A stretch of DNA of 64,000 nucleotides, from the NCBI GenBank assembly GCA_900541045.1, contig UQID01000009.1, positions 9,423-73,422 on the forward strand, written 5' to 3'. The position numbers and the translations under genes were made by a program. This DNA is from an uncultured Collinsella sp. Its GTDB lineage: Bacteria; Actinomycetota; Coriobacteriia; Coriobacteriales; Coriobacteriaceae. Positions 9,167-16,457 of this stretch are shown here, piece after piece. Each line of letters opens with the position of its first letter. Position 1 is the first letter of the stretch. The notes under the pieces are model-generated. The model saw nothing but the letters and a program-made list of their open reading frames with translations. It was not told the origin of the DNA and did no database searches.

Positions 9167-9951
9167 TCAAGATTAAGTCTGCAACGCAAATTGAGCAGAT
9201 GAAGAAGGCAGGAGCGCTATCTAAGATGGCGCTCCGCCACGTTGGAGCCATGGTTCGCCCTGGTGTTTCGACCTTTGAGCTTGATCAGCTTGCGGAGCAG
9301 ATTATCCGCATGCATGGTGGCACCCCGGCCTTTAAGGGCTACGGCGGGTTCCCCGGTACCATTTGTGCATCGATTAACGATGCTGTGGTGCACGGTATTC
9401 CCAATCCCGACATGATCCTGCGCGATGGCGATATCATCTCCATCGATACGGGTGCCGTTGTCGACGGTTGGGTCGGCGATAACGCTTGGACGTTTTTCGT
9501 CGGTACCCCCACGCCCGAGGCCAAGGCCCTGTGCGAGGTTACGCGCGATTGCCTTAAGGCTGCCATCGAGCAGGCTGTTCCCGGTAACCATATCGGGGAC
9601 ATTGGTTATGCCGTCCAGTCCCTCGCCGAGTCTCACGGCTATGGCGTGCTTCGCGATTATGTGGGGCACGGTATTGGCCATGTGATGCACGAGGACCCCA
9701 ACGTTCCGAATTACGGAAAGAAGGGGAGGGGCGTTCGTCTCCAGGCCGGTATGGTCATTGCCATCGAGCCGATGGTCACGATGGGATCCAATCATGTGAG
9801 CACGGGCTCCGATGGTTGGATCGTCACGACCAACGACCACCTGCCCGCCGCGCACTACGAGAACACCGTCGCCATCACCGATGACGGCCCGGTGATTCTC
9901 ACCACCGACGCGCAAGGCGCTTGGTGCTCCTTGCAAGGCGGCGAAATGTAA
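9163..9951 (+). CDS. map: Methionine aminopeptidase type I
   Basis: This enzyme removes the initiator methionine from nascent proteins and uses two divalent metals. The 262-residue product covers the pita-bread fold. Visible metal-ligand regions include SIDTGAVVDGWVGDNAWTF (two Asp), GHGIGHVMHEDP (His) and AIEPMVTMG (Glu). The start overlaps adk by 4 bases, so the two are translationally coupled. No classical terminator follows, but an 88-base imperfect palindrome does. Confidence 0.96.
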   Translation: MIKIKSATQIEQMKKAGALSKMALRHVGAMVRPGVSTFELDQLAEQIIRMHGGTPAFKGYGGFPGTICASINDAVVHGIPNPDMILRDGDIISIDTGAVVDGWVGDNAWTFFVGTPTPEAKALCEVTRDCLKAAIEQAVPGNHIGDIGYAVQSLAESHGYGVLRDYVGHGIGHVMHEDPNVPNYGKKGRGVRLQAGMVIAIEPMVTMGSNHVSTGSDGWIVTTNDHLPAAHYENTVAITDDGPVILTTDAQGAWCSLQGGEM

Positions 9952-9962
9952 AAGTCGCCGCC

Positions 9963-10050
9963 CCCTGATGCCCAACCTCGCCTTTCAATTTCGAAGGCAT
10001 GACCCCAAGGTCTATGCCTTCTCATTTCAAGGCGATCTTGGACATCAGGG
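9963..10050. repeat. Imperfect 88-base palindrome between map and infA
   Basis: Nested pairings run the whole length: CCCTGATG with CATCAGGG at the ends, then CGCCTT with AAGGCG, then GAAGGCAT with ATGCCTTC, and GACC with GGTC at the tip. No T-run follows. It may be a decayed dispersed palindrome, or an operon-internal structural element separating secY-adk-map from infA-rpmJ. Confidence 0.5.
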
Positions 10051-10115
10051 AACGGCTTTGTTTTACATTTCGAATGTAACAGGTTCCACTTAGTTGTGGA
10101 GCCATTACGAAGATA

Positions 10116-10144
10116 TTACGATACGTGCACGCGTATTGTAGAAT
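10116..10144 (+). promoter_or_regulatory. Candidate promoter for infA and downstream genes
   Basis: The -10 candidate TGTAGAAT (hexamer TAGAAT at 10139-10144) is spaced 17 bases from a weak -35, TTACGA (10116-10121). It would drive infA-rpmJ-rpsM-rpsK-rpsD-rpoA-rplQ independently of the secY part. Confidence 0.4.
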
Positions 10145-10183
10145 ACTCAATCGCTGTCGTTTTCTAGAGAAAGATGATTGCTT

Positions 10184-10402
10184 GTGAAGAAGGAAGACGC
10201 AATTGAGCTCGAGGGTACGGTAAAGGAACCGCTGCCCAACGCCATGTTTAAGGTCGAGCTCGAGAACGGTCATTCGGTTCTGTGCAACATTTCTGGCAAG
10301 ATTCGAATGAATTACATCCGCATTCTCCCCGGTGACAGGGTTGTCGTGGAGCTTTCCCCGTACGACCTGACCCGCGGTCGCATCACCTATCGCTATAAAT
10401 AG
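10184..10402 (+). CDS. infA: Translation initiation factor IF-1
   Basis: IF-1 binds the A site of the 30S subunit during initiation. The 72-residue product is a single OB-fold with the family segments [20 protein letters not shown] and [19 protein letters not shown]. The start is taken as GTG at 10184, giving the usual [11 protein letters not shown] beginning. An in-frame TTG two codons upstream is less likely. The 147 bases to rpmJ contain several short inverted repeats (for example ACACGCA/TGCGTGT) and no other gene. Confidence 0.96.
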   Translation: MKKEDAIELEGTVKEPLPNAMFKVELENGHSVLCNISGKIRMNYIRILPGDRVVVELSPYDLTRGRITYRYK

Positions 10403-10549
10403 CGACACGCATACACGCTCTTTTCCGACTGCAGGCTTAGCTCAACCTACGGTCGGTTTGCGTGTGAAGACCAGCCATAGTTTTAAACGCCTGCGGCTGG
10501 GCGAGTAGATAGTAGGGAAGTAGTTTGAGCGCTACCGAAAGGAAGAACG

Positions 10550-10663
10550 ATGAAGGTACGTCCTTCGGTCAAGAAGATGTGCGATAAGTGCAAAATCATT
10601 AGGCGCCACGGCAAGGTCCTCGTCATTTGCGAGAACCCCCGTCATAAGCAGCGTCAGGGTTAA
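10550..10663 (+). CDS. rpmJ: 50S ribosomal protein L36
   Basis: This 37-residue protein ([20 protein letters not shown] at the start) has the CxxC plus Cys-His zinc-ribbon residues of the zinc-containing L36 form (C11, C14, C27, H32). It follows a GAAAGGAAG ribosome binding site and lies in the usual place between infA and rpsM. Confidence 0.96.
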   Translation: MKVRPSVKKMCDKCKIIRRHGKVLVICENPRHKQRQG

Positions 10664-10677
10664 GAGAGGAGACTACG

Positions 10678-11052
10678 TTGGCCCGTATTAATGGTGTCGA
10701 CCTCCCGCGTGAGAAGCGCGTTGAGATCGGTCTGACCTACATTTACGGCATCGGCCGCACCACTGCGACGAAGATTTGCGTCGAGTGCAACGTTAACGTG
10801 GATACGCGCGTTAAGGACCTCACCGAGGATGAGGTTAACGCCATCCGCGATTATATCGATAAGAATCAGATCATGGTTGAGGGCGACCTCCGCCGTGAGC
10901 GCAACCAGAACGTCAAGCGCCTTATGGACATCGGCTGCAACCGCGGCCTTCGTCACCGCAAGGGCCTCCCGGTCCGCGGCCAGCGCACCCACACTAACGC
11001 TCGTACCCGTAAGGGCCCGAAGCGTCAGATCGGTGCTAAGAAGAAGAAATAA
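10678..11052 (+). CDS. rpsM: 30S ribosomal protein S13
   Basis: S13 sits in the head of the small subunit and contacts the P-site tRNA and the 50S bridge. The 124-residue product starts at TTG (10678) after AGAGAGGAG, giving [19 protein letters not shown]. The C-terminus has the conserved [20 protein letters not shown] region and a lysine-rich tail. Confidence 0.96.
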   Translation: MARINGVDLPREKRVEIGLTYIYGIGRTTATKICVECNVNVDTRVKDLTEDEVNAIRDYIDKNQIMVEGDLRRERNQNVKRLMDIGCNRGLRHRKGLPVRGQRTHTNARTRKGPKRQIGAKKKK

Positions 11053-11066
11053 GGAGCGCTAGATAG

Positions 11067-11471
11067 ATGGCTACTGCTAAGAAGAACGTTCGCGCTGCCC
11101 GTCTGAAGCGCGCGGACCGTAAGAACATTTCCGTGGGCCAGGCTCACATTCGTTCTACGTTCAACAACACGATCGTTTCGATCACCGATCCCCAGGGCAA
11201 CGTCATTTCCTGGAAGTCGGCTGGCCAGGTGGGCTTCAAGGGCTCCCGTAAGTCCACGCCGTTCGCTGCCCAGATGGCTGCCGAGGCTGCTGCCAAGCAG
11301 GCCATGGAGCACGGTATGAAGAAGGTTTCCGTCTTCGTCAAGGGCCCCGGCTCCGGTCGTGAGACCGCCATCCGCTCCCTCCAGGCTGCTGGCCTCGAGG
11401 TCTCGAGCATCCAGGACAAGACCCCCATTCCGCACAACGGCTGCCGCCCCAAGAAGCGTCGCCGCGTGTAA
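11067..11471 (+). CDS. rpsK: 30S ribosomal protein S11
   Basis: S11 lies on the platform of the small subunit close to the Shine-Dalgarno helix. The 134-residue product has the conserved [18 protein letters not shown] segment and ends in [13 protein letters not shown]. It is placed between rpsM and rpsD in the alpha operon order. Confidence 0.97.
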   Translation: MATAKKNVRAARLKRADRKNISVGQAHIRSTFNNTIVSITDPQGNVISWKSAGQVGFKGSRKSTPFAAQMAAEAAAKQAMEHGMKKVSVFVKGPGSGRETAIRSLQAAGLEVSSIQDKTPIPHNGCRPKKRRRV

Positions 11472-11490
11472 CTGAAAGGATCGTATCAAT

Positions 11491-12087
11491 ATGGCAATCG
11501 ACAGGACTCCTGTTCTTAAGCGCTGCCGTCAGCTCGGGATCGATCCCGCTGAGCTCGGTTACAGCAGCAAGAAGGAATCTATCCGTCAGCCCAAGCGCCG
11601 TCGCAAGGAATCTGAGTACGGCATGCAGCTGCGTGAGAAGCAGAAGGTCAAGTTTATCTATGGCGTTCTGGAGAAGCAGTTCCACGGCTACTTCAACAAG
11701 GCCCGTAAGATGAACGGCGTCACCGGTGAGAACCTCATGATCATTCTTGAGTCTCGCCTCGACAACGTCGTCTTCCGTCTTGGCTTCGCCCGCACCCGCA
11801 AAGAGGCTCGTCAGTCCGTCCGTCACGGTCACTTCACCGTGAACGGCAAGCGCGTGGACATTCCGTCCTACCGCGTCAAGGCCGGCGACGTCGTCGCTGT
11901 CGGCGAGAAGTTCCGTGACCTCCTCCCCATCAAGGAGGCCCTGATTTCCTCCGAGCGCTTTGAGGTCCCTGGCTGGCTCGAGGTCGATATCGAGAAGCTG
12001 TCTGGTAACGTGCTCGCTCTGCCGACGCGTGAGCAGATCAGCGGTGATATCAACGAGCAGCTCATCGTCGAGCTCTACTCTAAGTAG
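11491..12087 (+). CDS. rpsD: 30S ribosomal protein S4
   Basis: S4 nucleates assembly of the small subunit body. In many bacteria it is the translational repressor of the alpha operon. The 198-residue product has the S4 RNA-binding domain (LDNVVFRLGFARTRKEARQ, residues about 90-108). The N-terminus lacks the four-cysteine zinc knuckle seen in other S4 proteins. rpoA follows in the standard order. Confidence 0.96.
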   Translation: MAIDRTPVLKRCRQLGIDPAELGYSSKKESIRQPKRRRKESEYGMQLREKQKVKFIYGVLEKQFHGYFNKARKMNGVTGENLMIILESRLDNVVFRLGFARTRKEARQSVRHGHFTVNGKRVDIPSYRVKAGDVVAVGEKFRDLLPIKEALISSERFEVPGWLEVDIEKLSGNVLALPTREQISGDINEQLIVELYSK

Positions 12088-12119
12088 TCCATCCGGGCTG
12101 CTGAGGCTGGAGGTAATAC

Positions 12120-13061
12120 ATGTCAGAATTCATTAGGCCTCAGGTTCAGGTCGAAGAGATCAACGAGACCTCTGCTCGTGTCTCCGTCGAGCCGCTCGAG
12201 CGTGGCTACGGCGATACGCTGGGTAACTCGCTTCGTCGTGTTCTTCTGTCCTCGCTCGAGGGTGCCGCCGTCGAGGCCATTCAGATCGATGGTGCGCAGC
12301 ACGAGTTCATGACCATCCCTAACATGGTCGAGGATGTCACCGACATCGTCCTGAATGTCAAGGGTCTTGTCTTCAGGGCTCTCGGCACGACCGACGAGGC
12401 GACCGCCACCATCTCGGTTGACGGCCCCTGCGAGGTCACCGGTGCGGACTTCTTTATTCCGTCCGAGTTTGAGCTGGTCAACCCCGAGCAGCACATTGCT
12501 ACGCTCACCGAGGGTGGCCATCTCACCATGAGCATGCGCATCGGCTATGGCCGCGGCTATGTCTCTGGCGAGGCTAACAAGCGTGACAACGATCCCATCG
12601 GTGTGATCAACGTCGACTCGCTGTACTCGCCGGTGTCCCGTTGCGCCAAGCTCGTTGAGGCTTGCCGTGTCGGCCAGCATACCGACTACGACCGCCTTGT
12701 CCTCGAGATCGAGACCAACGGTTCCATCGCCCCGCGCGACGCCGTGGTCCAGGCTGCCAATATCATCAACCAGCATATGGCCGCCTTTATGAACCTTGCC
12801 GAGACCCCCGAGGTCGAGGAGGAGGCTTCGATCTTCGCTCCCGAGGTCACCAACGACAATGCCGAGCTGGACAAGCAGATCGAGGATCTGGACCTTTCCG
12901 TCCGTTCCTACAACTGCCTTAAGCGCGCCAGCATTCACTCGGTCCGTCAGCTCGTTGAGTTCTCGGAGAACGATCTGCTCAACATCCGTAACTTCGGTGT
13001 TAAGTCGATCGAGGAAGTGAAGGACAAGCTTGAGTCCATGGGCCTGAGCCTGAAGGCTTAA
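12120..13061 (+). CDS. rpoA: DNA-directed RNA polymerase subunit alpha
   Basis: Alpha dimerises to begin RNA polymerase assembly, and its C-terminal domain contacts promoter DNA and activators. The 313-residue product has both parts: the N-terminal domain with GNSLRRVLLSSLEGAAV (about residues 35-51) and the C-terminal helix-hairpin-helix domain with the segment around NIRNFGVKSIEEVKDKL near residue 290. A linker at about 225-240 separates them. Confidence 0.97.
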   Translation: MSEFIRPQVQVEEINETSARVSVEPLERGYGDTLGNSLRRVLLSSLEGAAVEAIQIDGAQHEFMTIPNMVEDVTDIVLNVKGLVFRALGTTDEATATISVDGPCEVTGADFFIPSEFELVNPEQHIATLTEGGHLTMSMRIGYGRGYVSGEANKRDNDPIGVINVDSLYSPVSRCAKLVEACRVGQHTDYDRLVLEIETNGSIAPRDAVVQAANIINQHMAAFMNLAETPEVEEEASIFAPEVTNDNAELDKQIEDLDLSVRSYNCLKRASIHSVRQLVEFSENDLLNIRNFGVKSIEEVKDKLESMGLSLKA

Positions 13062-13091
13062 TGCTTCGCATATTTGAGGAGAAACTAGACC

Positions 13092-13559
13092 ATGCGTCAC
13101 AACGTTAAGAAGGGCCTGAAGCTCGGCACCGATGCGAGCCACACCAAGGCCATGAAGAAGAGCCTTGCTAAGGCCCTCTTCGAGAACGACCGCATCAAGA
13201 CCACCGAGACCCGCGCTAAGGCGCTGCGTTCGGTCGTCGACCCGATCATCACCTGGGCTAAGAAGGGCGACCTGCACTCTCGTCGTCTGGCTATCGCCAA
13301 GCTCGGCGATAAGCAGCTCGTTGCCGAGATCTTCGACAAGGCTGCTCAGGGCATGTGGCAGGACCGCAACGGCGGTTACACCCGCATCATGAAGCTCGGT
13401 AACCGTAAGGGCGATAACGCTCCTATCGTTATCATGGAGCTCGTCACCGAGCCTTGCACGCCTAAGGCCAAGAAGGCTGCTCCGGCCCCCAAGAAGGCCG
13501 CTGCTCCCAAGAAGGTCGAGGCCGTCGAGGAGGCTCCTGCTGAGGAGACCGCTGAGTAG
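13092..13559 (+). CDS. rplQ: 50S ribosomal protein L17 with lysine/alanine-rich tail
   Basis: L17 lies near the polypeptide exit tunnel. The conserved core covers about residues 1-118. A further 37 residues rich in Ala, Lys, Pro and Glu follow (KKAAPAPKKAAAPKK then an acidic end). This tail exceeds the usual bacterial L17 length and resembles the longer tail on L31 at 28345. It is the last gene of the alpha operon and is followed by a strong terminator. Confidence 0.96.
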   Translation: MRHNVKKGLKLGTDASHTKAMKKSLAKALFENDRIKTTETRAKALRSVVDPIITWAKKGDLHSRRLAIAKLGDKQLVAEIFDKAAQGMWQDRNGGYTRIMKLGNRKGDNAPIVIMELVTEPCTPKAKKAAPAPKKAAAPKKVEAVEEAPAEETAE

Positions 13560-13585
13560 ACATTCTGTCTGCATAGGCTATATTC

Positions 13586-13616
13586 GAGGGGTACGTTCGC
13601 GTACCCCTCTTTTTTT
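13586..13616 (+). terminator. Intrinsic terminator of the ribosomal operon
   Basis: Perfect 10-bp arms (GAGGGGTACG and CGTACCCCTC) close a TTCG loop, followed directly by seven T. It ends the infA-rplQ transcript 36 bases before truA. Confidence 0.92.
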
Positions 13617-13651
13617 GTCGCAATACCGTTTCTAGTTTGTTGGGAGCGCCC

Positions 13652-14476
13652 ATGACTGCGCCGTCTGATTTCAATTCGTCCCCCGAGCTTGACGCCACCC
13701 TTGTATTTCGCGTGGCCTACGATGGCTCCTCCTATAGCGGATTTGCCGAGCAGCCGGGCCAGACGACGGTTGCAGGCGAGCTGCGCCGTGCAATCGAGAC
13801 GTTGCTGCGCCGCCCAATCGATCTGACGTGCGCGGGGCGTACCGATGCCGGCGTTCATGCGGTGGCCCAATACATCAGCGTGCCCGTAACGGACGCTGAG
13901 CTCGCGTGTACGCGCCGTAGGTGGCTGAGGGCTATGGATGCCCTCCTGGGCAAAGATATCGCCATAAACGAGGTCTACAAGGCTCGTAAGGGCTTTTCTG
14001 CACGTTTTGACGCGCGTTCTCGCACGTACACCTATCGCATTGCCGACCGTGATGCGCGACCCGTGCTGTCGCGCGGTGCCGTGTGGTGGCATCGCTATCC
14101 CCTCGACGTCGACGCGATGGCGGCCGCCTGTCCTGCGCTTTTGGGCGAGCAGGACTTTAAGAGCTTTTGCAAGGTCGCCTCTGCCGTGGGCAAGCCCACG
14201 CACCGTTGCGTAATGCGGGCCGAGTTTGGCCATGAGGTCGCCTTTGGCGAGGACATCCTCACGTTTACCATCGAGGGCAATGCGTTTTTGCATTCGATGG
14301 TGCGAACCATTGTGGGCACCCTTGTCGAGATCGGCATGCATCGCCGCGATCCCGAGTGGATGCGCGAGGTAATTGACGCCTGCGATCGCACCGCAGCTGG
14401 TCCTACGGCACCCGCATGCGGTCTTACTTTTATGGGCGTGGACTACGACCCCACCGAGCTTGTGGTGCTCGATTAG
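13652..14476 (+). CDS. truA: tRNA pseudouridine(38-40) synthase TruA
   Basis: TruA converts uridines 38-40 in the anticodon arm of tRNAs to pseudouridine. The catalytic Asp lies in CAGRTDAGVHA (about residues 56-66 with the ATG start). The ATG at 13652 is chosen over an in-frame TTG at 13637 because GGGAGC lies just before the ATG. The product is then 274 residues. truA often follows rplQ, as it does here. Confidence 0.94.
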   Translation: MTAPSDFNSSPELDATLVFRVAYDGSSYSGFAEQPGQTTVAGELRRAIETLLRRPIDLTCAGRTDAGVHAVAQYISVPVTDAELACTRRRWLRAMDALLGKDIAINEVYKARKGFSARFDARSRTYTYRIADRDARPVLSRGAVWWHRYPLDVDAMAAACPALLGEQDFKSFCKVASAVGKPTHRCVMRAEFGHEVAFGEDILTFTIEGNAFLHSMVRTIVGTLVEIGMHRRDPEWMREVIDACDRTAAGPTAPACGLTFMGVDYDPTELVVLD

Positions 14477-14595
14477 GGAAGTGGCTGCCTGACGGCGATC
14501 TTTGTGTGCGGCGCCTGTGGGCGGGGCGTGTGCAACATCTGTTCTTGACGTGCATCGCGGCGGACGACCGCCCGCATTAATTGACGGGGTGTACC

Positions 14596-15672
14596 ATGAA
14601 CGACAGTTTGTTACTAGCTGTCGAGAGGACGGAAAACTTGGTTCGACGTGGTTCGCATCCGCGACTTTCGGTGATCCTGATTGTTGAGGGTTCGCCCAGT
14701 TATGCGATGCGCGCTCTCGAGAGCGTCCAGAACCAAGACCTCTACGATTTGCAAATTGTCGTCGTTTGCCGCGGCGTGGTAGCTGGTGTGCGCCATTCGC
14801 TCGAAGTTGCTGCCGACAGAGACACTCATATTGATTTGATTGATGTTGAGGACTCAGCGCCTGGCGCCTGCCTGCGTGCCGGCTTTGCGGCTTCGCGCGG
14901 CTCCCAGATCATTGCGATGAATGCCAATGAGTGGTTTGCGCCGCAGTCCCTTTCGCAGATGGTCGAAAGCTCCTGCGACGCTTCTGCTGACATCGTGTTT
15001 CCCTCTGTTTCGCTCGATCGCTACGATGTTCACCGCGAACGTCATTCCCGAGTTTTGGACGCGACATCCGTTTCTGAAGATGAGAACCGGGCGGCTTGCC
15101 TGACCCAATTGGTTTCCTGTGGTTTAGTCCGGCAGTCCTCTGGCGTGCTGTATGATCGCGCTCTCTTTGAGGCGTGCCTTGCGCATGGCGATGCATTTCG
15201 CACGGTGTCTTTTTTGACGTTCGCGCTTTCGCAGGCAAAGCGCGTATCGGGATGTGGCCGTGCCCGTTTTCATGCAGTGGCGCCGTCGATTACGGAGACG
15301 TTTGACCCCACGATGTTTGCCAGGCTTTCTGATGATATCGGGGCGCTCGATAGGCTTGCCGACTCGCTTGCCGTCGCGGGCGGTAGCGATCAGTTGAAAC
15401 TGGTCTGCCAGCGGCATTACTACACCGGCCTGGTCGCCTGCATCGAAAATTTGTGTCTGAGCCCCCATGGGGTGTCTTCAATAGAGCGTTCGGCCCGTTT
15501 GCATGATATGCTCGAAGCGCAGCGTACCCGTCAGATGGTTGCGGCTCTTAAAGGCAATCATCGGGGCTTAGGTCTGCTCTATGGTTCGATAGCTAGTGCC
15601 AAGCCTATGCGGTGTGCGTTGTATACGCATCTGGCGGCCTTTTTCAATCGTTCGGGCGTCAGGACTGTCTAA
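14596..15672 (+). CDS. GT2-like glycosyltransferase-fold protein
   Basis: The N-terminal 120 residues resemble a family 2 glycosyltransferase: LSVILIVEGSPSYAMRALESV near residue 25, then a Rossmann-like alternation to about residue 115. The position where active enzymes carry a DxD metal-binding motif reads MNANEWF instead, so catalysis is doubtful. The C-terminal two thirds has no recognised domain. No signal peptide or membrane segment is obvious. The ATG at 14596 gives 358 residues, with only a weak GGGG upstream. The 119 bases before it hold no evident regulatory site. It stands alone between truA and argR, so the context does not indicate a substrate. Confidence 0.55.
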   Translation: MNDSLLLAVERTENLVRRGSHPRLSVILIVEGSPSYAMRALESVQNQDLYDLQIVVVCRGVVAGVRHSLEVAADRDTHIDLIDVEDSAPGACLRAGFAASRGSQIIAMNANEWFAPQSLSQMVESSCDASADIVFPSVSLDRYDVHRERHSRVLDATSVSEDENRAACLTQLVSCGLVRQSSGVLYDRALFEACLAHGDAFRTVSFLTFALSQAKRVSGCGRARFHAVAPSITETFDPTMFARLSDDIGALDRLADSLAVAGGSDQLKLVCQRHYYTGLVACIENLCLSPHGVSSIERSARLHDMLEAQRTRQMVAALKGNHRGLGLLYGSIASAKPMRCALYTHLAAFFNRSGVRTV

Positions 15673-15681
15673 TAGCGTGAT

Positions 15682-15715
15682 TTTCGAAATAAATTGCATG
15701 GAATTGTTTCGAAAT
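15682..15715 (+). promoter_or_regulatory. Repeated TTTCGAAAT motif upstream of argR
   Basis: TTTCGAAAT occurs at 15682-15690 and again at 15707-15715, 25 bases apart. TTTCGAAA also lies upstream of gltB at 53406-53413. These may be operator half-sites, and no regulator is identified. Confidence 0.3.
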
Positions 15716-15757
15716 GCGTTCTTATTCACTAAAACCCTCAAATAGCGCTAAACTATT

Positions 15758-15774
15758 CAATCACTAAGTGATTG
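15758..15774 (+). promoter_or_regulatory. Palindromic operator candidate in front of argR
   Basis: CAATCACTAAGTGATTG is a perfect palindrome with 8-bp arms and a one-base centre, 30 bases before the argR start. Its place suits an autoregulatory operator. It only loosely resembles a classical ARG box, which is an AT-rich TGAAT/ATTCA palindrome. Confidence 0.4.
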
Positions 15775-15804
15775 TCTCCACCATCTTTTGGAGTGAGGTT
15801 TTGT

Positions 15805-16242
15805 ATGGCCAAAAAACGCAATGGGCGCCAGGATGCCATCAGAGATATTGTTCGCAATAAGGACGTACGTACGCAGCGCGTTTTGGTAGACGAGCTTCGC
15901 GCCATGGGTTTCGATTGCACGCAGGCGACCGTTTCGCGCGACATCGCGGACATGGGACTGCGTAAGCTCCCCGAGGGCATCTATGTCCTTGCCGAGGACC
16001 TGCATCTGCAGCGCATGGTTTCCGAGTTGGTTACCGGCGTACTGCGCACCGATAATCTGGTTATGATCAAGGCACAGCCCGGTACGGCTTCTGGTATTGC
16101 CGCAGCGGTCGATGCCGCGGAGCTGCCCGACGTGCTTGGCTCGCTTGCCGGCAACGACACGATTTTAGTCATTGCGCAGACGGCCGAGGACGGCGAACGC
16201 CTTGAGGCGCTCATCAACAAGCTGAGTAACTCTCACAAGTAG
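15805..16242 (+). CDS. argR: Arginine repressor ArgR
   Basis: ArgR is a hexameric arginine-responsive repressor of arginine synthesis and activator of its breakdown. The 145-residue product has the N-terminal winged helix (FDCTQATVSRDIADMGL, recognition helix near residue 45). The C-terminal oligomerisation and arginine-binding domain includes PGTASGIAAAVDAAELPDV and GNDTILVIA. The ATG at 15805 follows GGAGTGAGG. Upstream in-frame codons are rejected because they precede this site. No arg biosynthetic genes are in the window, so its targets lie elsewhere. Confidence 0.92.
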   Translation: MAKKRNGRQDAIRDIVRNKDVRTQRVLVDELRAMGFDCTQATVSRDIADMGLRKLPEGIYVLAEDLHLQRMVSELVTGVLRTDNLVMIKAQPGTASGIAAAVDAAELPDVLGSLAGNDTILVIAQTAEDGERLEALINKLSNSHK

Positions 16243-16293
16243 GGGATGCGTGGCACTGCTGCTGTGCCGATTGTTGCTATAGGTAATTGCCGA

Positions 16294-16321
16294 GGGCGTT
16301 GACGAAGGTCAGCGCCCTTTT
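16294..16321 (+). terminator. Intrinsic terminator after argR
   Basis: Arms GGGCGTTGAC and GTCAGCGCCC with a 4-base loop are followed by four T. It ends the argR transcript 50 bases after the stop. Confidence 0.75.
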
Positions 16322-16390
16322 GCATGCCGGCACCCGTTGCTCTATCGGTCCTGCAGCCGGGGCCGTCGTGGCATCTTGTGACATCTGCCG

Positions 16391-16432
16391 AAATAAAGAA
16401 GCGCCCGAGCAGCGTACGTGCTGCTCGGGCGC
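16391..16432 (-). terminator. Intrinsic terminator of the PBP gene
   Basis: Perfect 13-bp arms (16401-16413 and 16420-16432) read GCGCCCGAGCAGC on the plus strand. On the minus strand they are followed by TTCTTTATTT, so the terminator serves the minus-strand PBP gene. Confidence 0.85.
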
Positions 16433-16457
16433 CTTGGTGTCAGATGCCGCTTTGCGT

